Positions 7,690 through 15,172 of a stretch of 34,141 nt of DNA are shown here, one piece after another. Origin of the DNA: Bradyrhizobium liaoningense (GTDB lineage: Bacteria > Pseudomonadota > Alphaproteobacteria > Rhizobiales > Xanthobacteraceae); NCBI RefSeq assembly GCF_018130955.1, contig NZ_JAFCJM010000074.1, positions 1-34,141 on the forward strand, written 5' to 3'. The notes below the pieces were generated by a model, which made no database searches, had not been told where the DNA came from, and saw only the letters and a program-made list of their open reading frames with translations. The stretch's first letter is position 1; the number at the start of each line of letters is the position of its first letter. The translations under genes and the position numbers were made by a program.

Positions 7690-7778
7690 CGACCCGACTT
7701 CGCCCCTTTGGGCGCGCATCACGCCCGGTGATGGGTCTTGGGAGCGGCCGGGAAGGTTCAACGGGGGGGCTTCACCTT

Positions 7779-7843
7779 GGCCATCCACGACCTTTCCACC
7801 TGTACGAAGAACGTGGATGCCCGAGCCAAGCCCGGGCATGACG
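7779..7843. repeat. half copy of palindromic repeat family A
   Basis: CCATCCACG, a spacer, then CGTGGATGCCCG and CCCGGGCATGACG match the right half of the repeat at 1664-1748. The left GTCATGG...CCGG arm is missing, so this is a truncated copy. It lies between the 88-residue gene and the second SnoaL gene. Confidence 0.65.
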
Positions 7844-7866
7844 GGCTTGTGGCTAGGCCTGATCCC

Positions 7867-8319
7867 CTAAGCCCCCTCGACCTTCTCGCCGAGGATCAGC
7901 GGCCCGATTTCGCGCTCCAGCACCTGCTGCACCAGATCGTAGGAATCGATGATCTCGCGGATCTGCGCCACCTGGCCGTCGCGGAAGGTGTAGAACACCG
8001 CCATGTCGACGGCGATGATGCGGCCATTGCCGCGCTTGCGGAAGAAGGTGCGCAGGTTGGCCGCGACCGCGTCGCCCTCGGCGACGATCTGCGGCACCTC
8101 GTGGCGGATCTCGGAATAGCGCGACTGCACCAGCGTCCACAGTCTGCGCATCTCGTCCTTGCCGTGGCGCGGCGCCAGGTGCGGCAGCACGTCGACCGGT
8201 GCGTGGGTGAGGAAGTCGACGTCATCAGTGCAGAACGACAGCGCGCGTTCGATATCCCCAGCGCTGAGGGCTTCGAGCAGGGCCAGCACGCGCTGGCGAT
8301 TCAAGCTGTCGACCGTCAT
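7867..8319 (-). CDS. SnoaL-like/NTF2-fold protein
   Basis: A 150-residue paralog of the gene at 6795-7235, starting MTVDSLNRQRVLALLEALS. The fold signature is complete: an N-terminal helix (GDIERALSFCTDDVDF), a middle strand (VAANLRTFFRKRG), and closing strands (VFYTFRDGQVAQIREIIDSYDL). Function within the superfamily is open. ATG 8319 follows GAGGGCGGGCAAGGA. Longer in-frame extension to 8619 is possible on paper, but its composition is not protein-like. Confidence 0.85.
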   Translation of the reverse strand: MTVDSLNRQRVLALLEALSAGDIERALSFCTDDVDFLTHAPVDVLPHLAPRHGKDEMRRLWTLVQSRYSEIRHEVPQIVAEGDAVAANLRTFFRKRGNGRIIAVDMAVFYTFRDGQVAQIREIIDSYDLVQQVLEREIGPLILGEKVEGA

Positions 8320-8715
8320 TCCTTGCCCGCCCTCATTGGCTGTCGGCCGCGACGATCGCGCGGCCCTTCGCTGCAGCAATCCGCAAGAACACAGAGGGAT
8401 TGCAGACGGTTTGACGCAGCACGGCAATGCCAGGTTCATGGTGCGCAAATTTGGTTTGTGGTTGCGGATGCCTGCGCGGATTGGGTGGCGAGGTGCCGGG
8501 CAGGTGGCGCCAAAAGCACACAGCGCTGGCGCGGTGCGCGCAGCGCAAGCGGCCGGCTTCCGCGATCGCGATGACCGTGCTAGCGAGACGCCGCGGCGAC
8601 CGGCCGCGTATCCAACCAATGGAGGGCGTCATGCGCAGAACTCGCGATCTCGAAAACCTCCCCAGCTTTCAGCGTCACGCGTAAGCGGCGGAATTCTTTC
8701 CCCTCGGAAAGCCAG
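8320..8715. other. gene-poor stretch, possible minus-strand relic
   Basis: No intact gene is supported. On the minus strand, 8580-8720 reads RVTLKAGEVFEIASSAHDAL and on, loosely reminiscent of the DUF982 pattern. It hits a stop at 8580, and plausible continuation lies in other frames. It is therefore at best a decayed relic. Confidence 0.3.
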
Positions 8716-8895
8716 GTGAAGCGCGCAGGCAAGCGCGGCGTGCGCGTCGTCCATGGCGACGTCGAGCTGACCGAAAAACTCGGCCGCAACGACCTCTGCC
8801 CCTGCGGCTCGGCGCGCAGGTTTCAAAGCCTGCTGCATGACATCAGGCGCCTATGACGGCACCAACCGGAATTACTACTTTCAAGGAGTGACGGC
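8716..8895 (+). pseudogene. frameshifted SEC-C metal-binding mini-protein gene
   Basis: From GTG 8716 the frame reads VKRAGKRGVRVVHGD, then EKLGRNDLCPCGSARRF, a clear SEC-C zinc motif (C-x-C at 8797-8805). The motif normally continues with a second Cys pair, but here the frame reads FQSLLHDIRRL and stops at 8854-8856. Removing one T from the TTT at 8821-8823 restores RFKACCM, followed by TSGAYDGTNRNYYF. The gene therefore looks inactivated by a one-base insertion that removes two zinc ligands. Without it, the frame would run into the palindromic repeat at 8921. SEC-C mini-proteins of about 50-60 residues are usual in these bacteria. A sequencing error is the main alternative. Confidence 0.6.
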
Positions 8896-8920
8896 GGGTT
8901 GGCGCCGCATCGGCGGTCGG

Positions 8921-9066
8921 CTCCCTCGCCCCGCTTGCGGGGAGAGGGTTGGGGTGAGGGGGAGTCTCCTCAGGGACGGTGGCAGTTGGACTCGCGGATG
9001 CTCCCCCTCACCCGGAATTCGCGCGATACGCGCGAATTCCGGCCTCTCCCCGCACGCGGGGAGAGG
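8921..9066. repeat. 146-bp palindromic repeat (family B, copy 1)
   Basis: The arms CTCTCCCCGC/GCGGGGAGAGG and GGGTGAGGGGGAG/CTCCCCCTCACCC nest around a central AGTTGGACTCGCGGA. A second internal hairpin is GGAATTCGCGCG/CGCGCGAATTCC. The same unit appears in the opposite orientation at 14981-15121, with the central GGTGGCAGTTGGACTCGCGG shared. It separates the SEC-C relic from the gene at 9159. Confidence 0.85.
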
Positions 9067-9158
9067 CGAGCAGCGGCGGCTGCAACGCGTGACCCACCTC
9101 ACATCACGGCCATCGCGACACGGATAGCTTCATCCGCACGTCATCAGGGAGCCGTGCC

Positions 9159-9542
9159 ATGACCGCCGCCGTCATCAGGAAGTCCCGCCTGCAAAACCTC
9201 CTCGAAGGTTTTGCGCTGACCGCGCTCTTTCAGAGCTTTCCGAATTTTGCCGCGGCCTCCCTGATGCTCAAGCTCGCCGGCAACCACGACCTCGTCGGCG
9301 ACCCCGGCGTCGCCGTCTTCGTCATCTCAGCCTCGCTGCTCCACGCGGCTCTCGCCTCGACGCTGGGCGCAAGATTTCCCTCGCTCTGCAAGACCGTCTA
9401 CGAGCCGCTGTTCTTCGACGGCCGCCTGTCGCTGTCCGACAAGATCATGGAATGGCGCACCCAGCCGACCGCCTCGCTCCAGCTCGTGACCATCGTGATG
9501 ATGCTGTCGGTGCTCGCGATGGTGTTCGCGAGCATGGGGTGA
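9159..9542 (+). CDS. three-helix membrane protein of unknown function (127 aa)
   Basis: A 127-residue protein starting MTAAVIRKSRLQNLLEGF. Hydrophobic segments lie at about residues 17-38, 48-68 and 103-126, so three membrane helices are likely. A polar loop (ARFPSLCKTVYEPLFFDGRL) sits between the second and third. ATG 9159 has CAGGGAG 8-14 bases upstream. The gene converges on uvrB with only 14 bases between the stops, which leaves no room for separate terminators. I do not recognise the family. Confidence 0.75.
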   Translation: MTAAVIRKSRLQNLLEGFALTALFQSFPNFAAASLMLKLAGNHDLVGDPGVAVFVISASLLHAALASTLGARFPSLCKTVYEPLFFDGRLSLSDKIMEWRTQPTASLQLVTIVMMLSVLAMVFASMG

Positions 9543-9556
9543 AGGCGGCCGCGTCC

Positions 9557-12466
9557 CTACCTCTTCTTCCACCCACCCCGTCGCCCCGGTGCCCCGCCTG
9601 TCGACTTCGGCGCCGGCCCGAACTCAGGCCCCGACTGCCTTGAGTCCGTCGGCTGGATGATCCGGCTCGTGCTGCCGAACGGCTTCGCCGGCAGCGCTCG
9701 CTCTGCCCGATACGGCAGCGACTCCGGCCCGTGCATCTCGTCGAGATGCGGCTTGTGCACTTTTGAGCCGCTGCTGCTGCCACCACTGCCGCTCGCCTTC
9801 AGCGCCGAGCTCACCGTCTTCTTCTTCATCGCGCTGACCGGCAAATTCGCGGCGTCGCCGTATTTCTTCGCGCCCGCGTAGGCGCCGGCCTTGCCCTGCA
9901 CGGTGCGCTGTTTTGCGGTGGGGTCGTCGACGACCGCAAGCTCGGTGGCGCGCAGGCGCTTGACTTCGTCGCGCAGGCGGGCGGCTTCCTCGAAATTGAG
10001 GTCGGCGGCGGCTTCGCGCATCCTTGTTTCGAGATCGGCGAGCACGGCTTCAAAATTGTGGCCGATCGAGATGACGTCGTCGGTCATGTCGTGGCCGCCG
10101 ACCTCGACCAGCACGTGGTCGCGCTCGTAGACGGAGTTGAGGATGTCGCCGATCGACTTCTTCACGCTCTCCGGCGTGATGCCGTTGGCGGAGTTGTACT
10201 CGACCTGCTTTTCGCGGCGGCGGTTGGTCTCGGCGATGGCGCGCTCCATCGATCCCGTGACCTGGTCGGCATAGAGGATCACCTTGCCGTCGACGTTGCG
10301 CGCGGCGCGACCAATGGTCTGGATCAGCGAGGTCTCGCTGCGCAAAAAGCCCTCTTTGTCGGCGTCCAAGATCGCGACCAGCGCGCATTCGGGAATGTCG
10401 AGGCCCTCGCGCAGCAGGTTGATGCCGACCAGTGCGTCGAACGCACCGAGGCGAAGGTCGCGGATGATCTCGATGCGCTCGATGGTGTCGATATCCGAGT
10501 GCATGTAGCGCACGCGAATGCCCTGCTCGTGCAGATATTCCGTGAGGTCCTCCGCCATGCGCTTGGTCAGCACCGTGATCAGCGAACGATAACCGGCGTT
10601 CGCGGTGGCGCGGACTTCGCCGACGAGATCGTCGACCTGGGTGCGGGCGGGGCGAATATCGACGGGAGGATCGATCAGGCCCGTCGGGCGGATGACCTGC
10701 TCGACGAACACGCCGCCACTTTCGTTCAGCTCCCAGCCGCCCGGCGTCGCCGACACCGCAACGGTCTGCGGCCGCATCATGTCCCACTCCTCGAAGCGCA
10801 GAGGGCGGTTGTCCATGCAGGAGGGCAGGCGGAAGCCATACTCCGCCAGCGTCGCCTTGCGCCTGAAGTCGCCGCGGAACATGCCGCCGATTTGTGGCAC
10901 GGTGACGTGGCTCTCGTCGGCGAACACCAGCGCGTTGTCGGGGACGTATTCGAACAGCGTCGGTGGCGGCTCGCCCGGGCGGCGCCCCGTGAGGTAGCGC
11001 GAATAGTTTTCGATGCCGGCGCAGCTTCCGGTCGCCTCCATCATCTCGAGGTCGAAGGTGGTGCGCTGCTCCAGCCGCTGCGCTTCCAGGAGGCGTCCCT
11101 GGTCGTGGAGCTGGTCGAGCCGCTGCTTCAGTTCTGATTTGATCGACTTGATCGCCTGCACCAGCGTCGGGCGCGGCGTCACATAGTGCGAATTGGCGTA
11201 GATCTTGATGAATTCGAGCTCGTCCTGCTTGTGGCCGGTGAGCGGATCGAACTCCTCGATATTTTCCACGGTGTCGCCAAACAGGTTCACGCGCCAGGCG
11301 CGGTCCTCATAGTGCGCCGGGAAGATGTCGATGACGTCGCCGCGGACGCGGAAGGTGCCGCGGGTAAAGTCGGCCTGGGTGCGCTTGTACTGGAGCGCGA
11401 CGAGGTCGGCGATAAGCTGGCGCTGGTCGATGCGCTCGCCCTTCTTCAGCGCAAAGGTCATCGCGGTGTAGGTCTCGACCGAGCCGATACCGTAGATGCA
11501 GGACACCGACGCGACGATGATGACGTCGTCGCGCTCGAGCAGCGCCCGCGTCGCCGAATGGCGCATGCGGTCGATCTGCTCGTTGATGGAGGAGTCTTTT
11601 TCTATGTACGTATCGGTGCGCGGGACATACGCCTCCGGCTGGTAGTAGTCGTAATAGCTGACAAAGTATTCGACCGCATTGTCGGGGAAAAAGCTCTTGA
11701 ACTCGCCATAGAGCTGGGCAGCGAGCGTTTTGTTCGGCGCCAGGATCAGGGCAGGGCGCTGCGTCGCCTCGATCACCTTTGCCATGGTGTAGGTCTTGCC
11801 GGAGCCGGTGACACCGAGCAGCACCTGAGAACGGTCGTTGCGCTGGATGCCCTCGACGAGCTCGGCGATCGCGGTCGGCTGGTCGCCCTTGGGCTCGTAG
11901 GCCGACTTGATCTCGAAGCGCACGCCGCCTTCGGACTTTTCCGGGCGCGGCGGCCGGTGCGGGGTCCAGACCCGCATCGAGCCATCGTCCTTGCGGAACT
12001 CCGGGCGGCCCTCGCGGATCAGCGCCTCCAGCGCATCCGCGGTCGCCTTGACGCCGAGCGCCTCGGTCTTGCTGCGTGGGGGACGGGCGAGCGCCTCGGC
12101 ATCGTCCTCCTCGGTCGGCAGGCCCAGTTGCTTCGCCAGTTCCGGGTCGAGGAACGGGATCGTGGCCGTCGTGCCGTAATTCGCCTGCGGCGCTTCCTCC
12201 AGGCCGGCGGGACGGTCGCCGGGAAACTCCCTTGGCGTCGAGGCTCGCGCGCGATGGGCCGCGGCCTCGCCGCCGGCGCGGCGGTCGCGCGAATTGTCCG
12301 GCGGCGGCTGCAATCCCGTGGACGAGCCGATGCCGCTCTCGCCGCGATTGATCGCGGGGTTGAGCAGCTCGGCCAGCGCCGGCGCGATCGGCTGCACGTC
12401 GGGCCGATGTGCTTTGGATCTGGGGGATTTGCCGGATTTTGCGGGGGGAGCAGGTTTCTTCGCCAT
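9557..12466 (-). CDS. uvrB: excinuclease ABC subunit UvrB, with long terminal extensions
   Basis: Damage-verifying helicase-like subunit of nucleotide excision repair, working with UvrA and UvrC. The 969-residue protein is about 300 longer than E. coli UvrB. The canonical protein begins near residue 184 (FEIKSAYEPKGDQPTAI). Walker A is GVTGSGKT at 218-225, then the beta-hairpin region SYYDYYQPEAYVPRTDTYIE, the DESHVT box, and helicase motif VI (QTIGRAARN). A C-terminal UVR domain at about 804-839 (NFEEAARLRDEVKRLR) binds UvrC. The first 183 residues and last 130 are low-complexity, Pro/Arg/Gly/Ser-rich extensions, probably disordered. ATG 12466 gives MAKKPAPPAK. I see no GTTC-N7-GTTC LexA site in the 130 bases upstream. 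Confidence 0.97.
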   Translation of the reverse strand: MAKKPAPPAKSGKSPRSKAHRPDVQPIAPALAELLNPAINRGESGIGSSTGLQPPPDNSRDRRAGGEAAAHRARASTPREFPGDRPAGLEEAPQANYGTTATIPFLDPELAKQLGLPTEEDDAEALARPPRSKTEALGVKATADALEALIREGRPEFRKDDGSMRVWTPHRPPRPEKSEGGVRFEIKSAYEPKGDQPTAIAELVEGIQRNDRSQVLLGVTGSGKTYTMAKVIEATQRPALILAPNKTLAAQLYGEFKSFFPDNAVEYFVSYYDYYQPEAYVPRTDTYIEKDSSINEQIDRMRHSATRALLERDDVIIVASVSCIYGIGSVETYTAMTFALKKGERIDQRQLIADLVALQYKRTQADFTRGTFRVRGDVIDIFPAHYEDRAWRVNLFGDTVENIEEFDPLTGHKQDELEFIKIYANSHYVTPRPTLVQAIKSIKSELKQRLDQLHDQGRLLEAQRLEQRTTFDLEMMEATGSCAGIENYSRYLTGRRPGEPPPTLFEYVPDNALVFADESHVTVPQIGGMFRGDFRRKATLAEYGFRLPSCMDNRPLRFEEWDMMRPQTVAVSATPGGWELNESGGVFVEQVIRPTGLIDPPVDIRPARTQVDDLVGEVRATANAGYRSLITVLTKRMAEDLTEYLHEQGIRVRYMHSDIDTIERIEIIRDLRLGAFDALVGINLLREGLDIPECALVAILDADKEGFLRSETSLIQTIGRAARNVDGKVILYADQVTGSMERAIAETNRRREKQVEYNSANGITPESVKKSIGDILNSVYERDHVLVEVGGHDMTDDVISIGHNFEAVLADLETRMREAAADLNFEEAARLRDEVKRLRATELAVVDDPTAKQRTVQGKAGAYAGAKKYGDAANLPVSAMKKKTVSSALKASGSGGSSSGSKVHKPHLDEMHGPESLPYRAERALPAKPFGSTSRIIQPTDSRQSGPEFGPAPKSTGGAPGRRGGWKKR

Positions 12467-12592
12467 GGCCGGAATATGGGACGAGTCCGGCCCGCAGAAA
12501 AGGGCGAATGCCTGTCCTCGCTCAGGCTGCTGACAGCAGGTTGGCAGCAGGCACGGCGCGGCGTTTGGTTGAGGCGGTCGTCGCTGGGCTGA

Positions 12593-12763
12593 CACCCTCC
12601 CCTGGAGGGGGAGGGTCATTTCGTATGTAGCGGAGCGGAATACGAAGCGGGGTGGGGTGACAGTCTCTCCATACTCAACACTGCCCGTGTTGAGAGATCA
12701 CCCCACCTCGCTCGCGCTACGCGCGATCGACCCTCCCCCTCCAGGTCCCTCCAGGGGAGGGTG
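12593..12763. repeat. 171-bp inverted-repeat element (family C)
   Basis: Ends CACCCTCCCCTGGAGGGGGA and CCCCCTCCAG...GGGGAGGGTG are inverted repeats of about 25 bp; the right arm contains a short duplication (TCCAGGTCCCTCCAGG). Internally, GGGGTGGGGTGA pairs with TCACCCCACC and CAACACTGCCCGTGTTG forms a hairpin. It holds no gene and fills most of the gap between uvrB and the HAD gene (12467-12806). A solo arm occurs at 86-110. Confidence 0.75.
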
Positions 12764-12806
12764 GGCGCTTGCCGCACCAGCTCAACCTAATCTCATCACG
12801 CATCAG

Positions 12807-13310
12807 TTATGCGGCCGATCCGATCTTCTGCGCGATCAACTCCGGCGCTGTCGACCAGGACGTGAAGTCGACGCCGAATTGCAGGGTCTTCATGTGAAGC
12901 TCGTCCCGGCACACCCTGATATGCTCGGCGTTCTCCGTGATGAAGAGCGTGTCGCGCAGGGTGCCGTGGATCTTGGCGCGCTTGAGTGCGGTCTTGAAGA
13001 CGACGGCAGCGGGCTTCCTCACCCCGGCATGGGTCGACAGCGTTACGCGTTCGTCGACCGGTTCGAAGAAGCCCCGCAGATGGGTCCCGTCCAACACCAC
13101 CAAATATTCGGCGAACGTCGCCGCGATGGCCTCCGGCGTCCGCGGTTCCGGCATCGTGTAATCGGAGACCAGGCACATGACCAGCGGCTTGTGATCGGCC
13201 GTTTTCAGGGCTTTGAGCTTGGCGAGAGCGTCCTCGACCCCGGGGAACGGTTTCTTGGCGGCGGTGTCATACAGCGTGTCTCCGAGGTCGAGCAGCAGAG
13301 CCTTGATCAT
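12807..13310 (-). CDS. HAD-superfamily-like protein with altered motifs
   Basis: A 167-residue protein starting MIKALLLDLGDTLYD. Motif I is DLGDTLYD, with Asp8 as candidate nucleophile but Gly where most phosphatases have the second aspartate. Motif II is CLVSDYT, and the motif III lysine could be in VRKPAAVVF. Motif IV reads FITENAEHI where GDxxxxD is usual, so the Mg2+-binding acid is degenerate. It may be a weak phosphatase or a non-catalytic HAD fold. An excellent AGGAGG lies 8-13 bases before ATG 13310. It is the last gene of a three-gene operon, 40 bases after the zinc-ribbon gene. Confidence 0.85.
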   Translation of the reverse strand: MIKALLLDLGDTLYDTAAKKPFPGVEDALAKLKALKTADHKPLVMCLVSDYTMPEPRTPEAIAATFAEYLVVLDGTHLRGFFEPVDERVTLSTHAGVRKPAAVVFKTALKRAKIHGTLRDTLFITENAEHIRVCRDELHMKTLQFGVDFTSWSTAPELIAQKIGSAA

Positions 13311-13350
13311 TGTCTGGCCTCCTGCGCGCCCGGTGCGGCGCTTGCGCGCC

Positions 13351-13584
13351 TCACGCCGCTGGCATTGGTCCGTCGTCGGGATCGCCCGCAACGTTCGGCT
13401 TGAGGATGTCGAGATGGATGCCGCCGCAGGCGGTACAGCGCATGGTCCAGTACTCGTTGCCTGCGCGGCCGCCGATCACGCGGAGCACGGCGAGTTCGCC
13501 CGCGCATTCCGGACATTCCGAGATCACGGACCGGGCATAGGTGCGGGCCAGTGGTTGGGTCTCGTCGTATTCAATATACGCCAT
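13351..13584 (-). CDS. zinc-ribbon mini-protein (77 aa)
   Basis: A 77-residue protein starting MAYIEYDETQPLART. Two cysteine pairs, CPEC and CTAC, lie 25 residues apart and form a probable four-Cys zinc ribbon, with YWTMRCTACGGIHLDIL after the second strand. A short polar tail ends the protein. ATG 13584 has AGGGA upstream. It is the middle gene of the 13843-12807 operon. Nucleic-acid or protein binding is plausible from the fold, but no function is known. Confidence 0.8.
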   Translation of the reverse strand: MAYIEYDETQPLARTYARSVISECPECAGELAVLRVIGGRAGNEYWTMRCTACGGIHLDILKPNVAGDPDDGPMPAA

Positions 13585-13621
13585 GAGTGTTTCCCTGGTT
13601 GTCCCGGCCGGGCGTCAGGTC

Positions 13622-13843
13622 TCATTCGTCGCTGGTGATGCGACGGCGAAAGCGGTCGATGTGCTGCTTGGCATCGGCGATCGCGGCTTGCGCGTCGGAC
13701 CAGGCAAACCCCATTTCCATCGCCGGAAACAGTACGCCGTCGATGGCGAGCGGGCTCAGATCGGCGCGGCGGATGCGGGCATGCCAGAGGCCCTTGCCAG
13801 CTTCGTACGATTCAATGTCAAAGCCGTCATACATGGTCGTCAT
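13622..13843 (-). CDS. small conserved-looking protein (73 aa), first gene of operon
   Basis: A 73-residue soluble protein MTTMYDGFDIESYEAGKGLW..., with predicted strands (FDIESYE, LWHARIRRAD, GVLFPAME) then a helix (SDAQAAIADAKQHIDRF). The small beta-beta-beta-alpha layout recalls single-domain proteins of unknown function common in Bradyrhizobium. GGGGACTA precedes ATG 13843. The zinc-ribbon gene starts 37 bases downstream, so the three genes are likely cotranscribed from the dyad-bearing region near 13900. Confidence 0.75.
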   Translation of the reverse strand: MTTMYDGFDIESYEAGKGLWHARIRRADLSPLAIDGVLFPAMEMGFAWSDAQAAIADAKQHIDRFRRRITSDE

Positions 13844-13899
13844 TCGTAGTCCCCGTTTCTCGTTGAGGAGTCAGAGGACCACGTTTCGGCGCAGACGAC

Positions 13900-13915
13900 T
13901 GTGAAGCGGTTCACA
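13900..13915. promoter_or_regulatory. operator-like dyad upstream of the three-gene operon
   Basis: TGTGAAGCGGTTCACA is a perfect 6+6 palindrome with a 4-base centre, 57 bases upstream of ATG 13843. It lies between this operon and the end of the lysR gene. Size and position fit a dimeric repressor or activator site, but no cognate regulator is identified. Confidence 0.4.
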
Positions 13916-13944
13916 AGCGGCGCGTTTTTTGCCCGGTTCCGTGC

Positions 13945-14862
13945 TTAGGTCCGCGCTGCGCCGCGCGCGGGGCGCCGCGCAGGCCGAGCGGCGGGTTCCG
14001 CGGCGGCGCGCATGATCCAGCGCCGGAACGCCGCAAAATCGCGCTGCTCGGTCTGGAAGCTGCGATAGACGAGATACCAGCGCATGCCCTTCGGCACCGA
14101 GAGATCGAACGGCGCGACGAGCCGGCCGGCGGCGAGGTCGTCGTCGATATAGGGGCGGATGCCCATGGCGATGCCGAGCCCGTCGAGGGCCGCCTGCAGC
14201 GCCTGGCCGTAGAACTCGAACTCCGGCCCGCGCGCGGTGAGGCGCGGCAGGCCCGCGCTCTTCAGCCAGATCGGCCAGTCATCGGGCGAATGCGCGACGC
14301 GGATCAGGCTCGGCGCCTTCAGATCGGCCGGCCGCTTCAGCGAGGTGGCGAGCCGGGGCACGCAGACCGGCGTGAGGTCGCCGGCGAACAGCGGCTCGGC
14401 GACGAGGCCCGGCCAGTCGCCGGTGCCGAGCTTGATGCCGCAGCTCCAGTCCTCGCCGAACGGCACCGCCGCGCCGCCGGTGGTGAAGCGCACCTCGATG
14501 TCGGGCTCCTCGCTGCGAAACTCCGACAGCCGCGGGATCAGCCACCGCATTGCAAAGGTGTGGCCGACGCCGATGGTCAGCACGCGCAGGCTGGAGGCCG
14601 CCGTCACCTGCGCGGTGAGGCTTGCCAGCGCATCGAAGATCGGCGTCAGTCCGCTTTGATAGGCCCGGCCGGCCTGCGTCAGCACCAGGCGGTTGGCCTT
14701 GCGCTCGAACAGCGCCACGCCGAGCCGCTCTTCCAACAGATGCACCATGCGACTGACGGCGGCCGCCGACACGTTCAGCTCGATGCCGGCGGACGCAAAG
14801 CTGCCGGTGCGCGCCGCCGCCTCGAACGCCTTGATGCCGTTGAGAAAGAGCAGCCGCCGCAA
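13945..14862 (-). CDS. LysR-family transcriptional regulator (GcvA-like)
   Basis: A 305-residue LysR-type regulator. The winged-helix DNA-binding domain spans about residues 5-64, with FEAAARTGSFASAGIELNVS and AAAVSRMVHLLEERLGVALF forming the helix-turn-helix and dimer helix. The effector-binding domain runs from about 90 to 285 (LTIGVGHTFAMRWLIPRL, SCGIKLGTGDWPGL, GLGIAMG). The tail is Arg/Ala/Pro-rich. The only in-frame start before an upstream stop is TTG 14862, with GAGGG about 9 bases upstream. It is divergent from the TauE/SafE permease across a palindromic repeat, so it may regulate that gene and itself. Confidence 0.92.
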   Translation of the reverse strand: MRRLLFLNGIKAFEAAARTGSFASAGIELNVSAAAVSRMVHLLEERLGVALFERKANRLVLTQAGRAYQSGLTPIFDALASLTAQVTAASSLRVLTIGVGHTFAMRWLIPRLSEFRSEEPDIEVRFTTGGAAVPFGEDWSCGIKLGTGDWPGLVAEPLFAGDLTPVCVPRLATSLKRPADLKAPSLIRVAHSPDDWPIWLKSAGLPRLTARGPEFEFYGQALQAALDGLGIAMGIRPYIDDDLAAGRLVAPFDLSVPKGMRWYLVYRSFQTEQRDFAAFRRWIMRAAAEPAARPARRPARGAART

Positions 14863-14980
14863 AACCGTGGACCCTCAGGAAAGCTGATGCCAGGCCAAGA
14901 TAACTCAGTTTGCGCAGGCACGACAAGCGCGGCACAAAGATCGAGTGATTTGCTGATTTCGAGATGCATGCCGCTCTTCG

Positions 14981-15121
14981 CCTCTCCCCGCCTGCGGGGA
15001 GAGGCCGGAATTTGCGAGAGCAAATTCCGGGTGAGGGGGAGCCTCCGCGAGTCCAACTGCCACCATCCCCGCGGAGACTCCCCCTCACCCCACCCTCTCC
15101 CCGCAAGCGGGGCGAGGGAGA
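14981..15121. repeat. 141-bp palindromic repeat (family B, copy 2)
   Basis: This is the reverse complement of the 8921-9066 unit. CCTCTCCCCGC begins it, GGGTGAGGGGGAGCCTCCGC and AGTCCAACTGCCACC lie in the middle, and CTCTCCCCGCAAGCGGGG ends it. The hairpin made by GGAATTTGC/GCAAATTCC replaces the GGAATTCGCGCG version of copy 1, a compensated change in the stem. It occupies the lysR/permease intergenic region. Confidence 0.85.
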
Positions 15122-15172
15122 GAAGCAGCTTGCGTCCCTGACTTGAGTCACAGCGCCCAGGAGAACCCCTTC

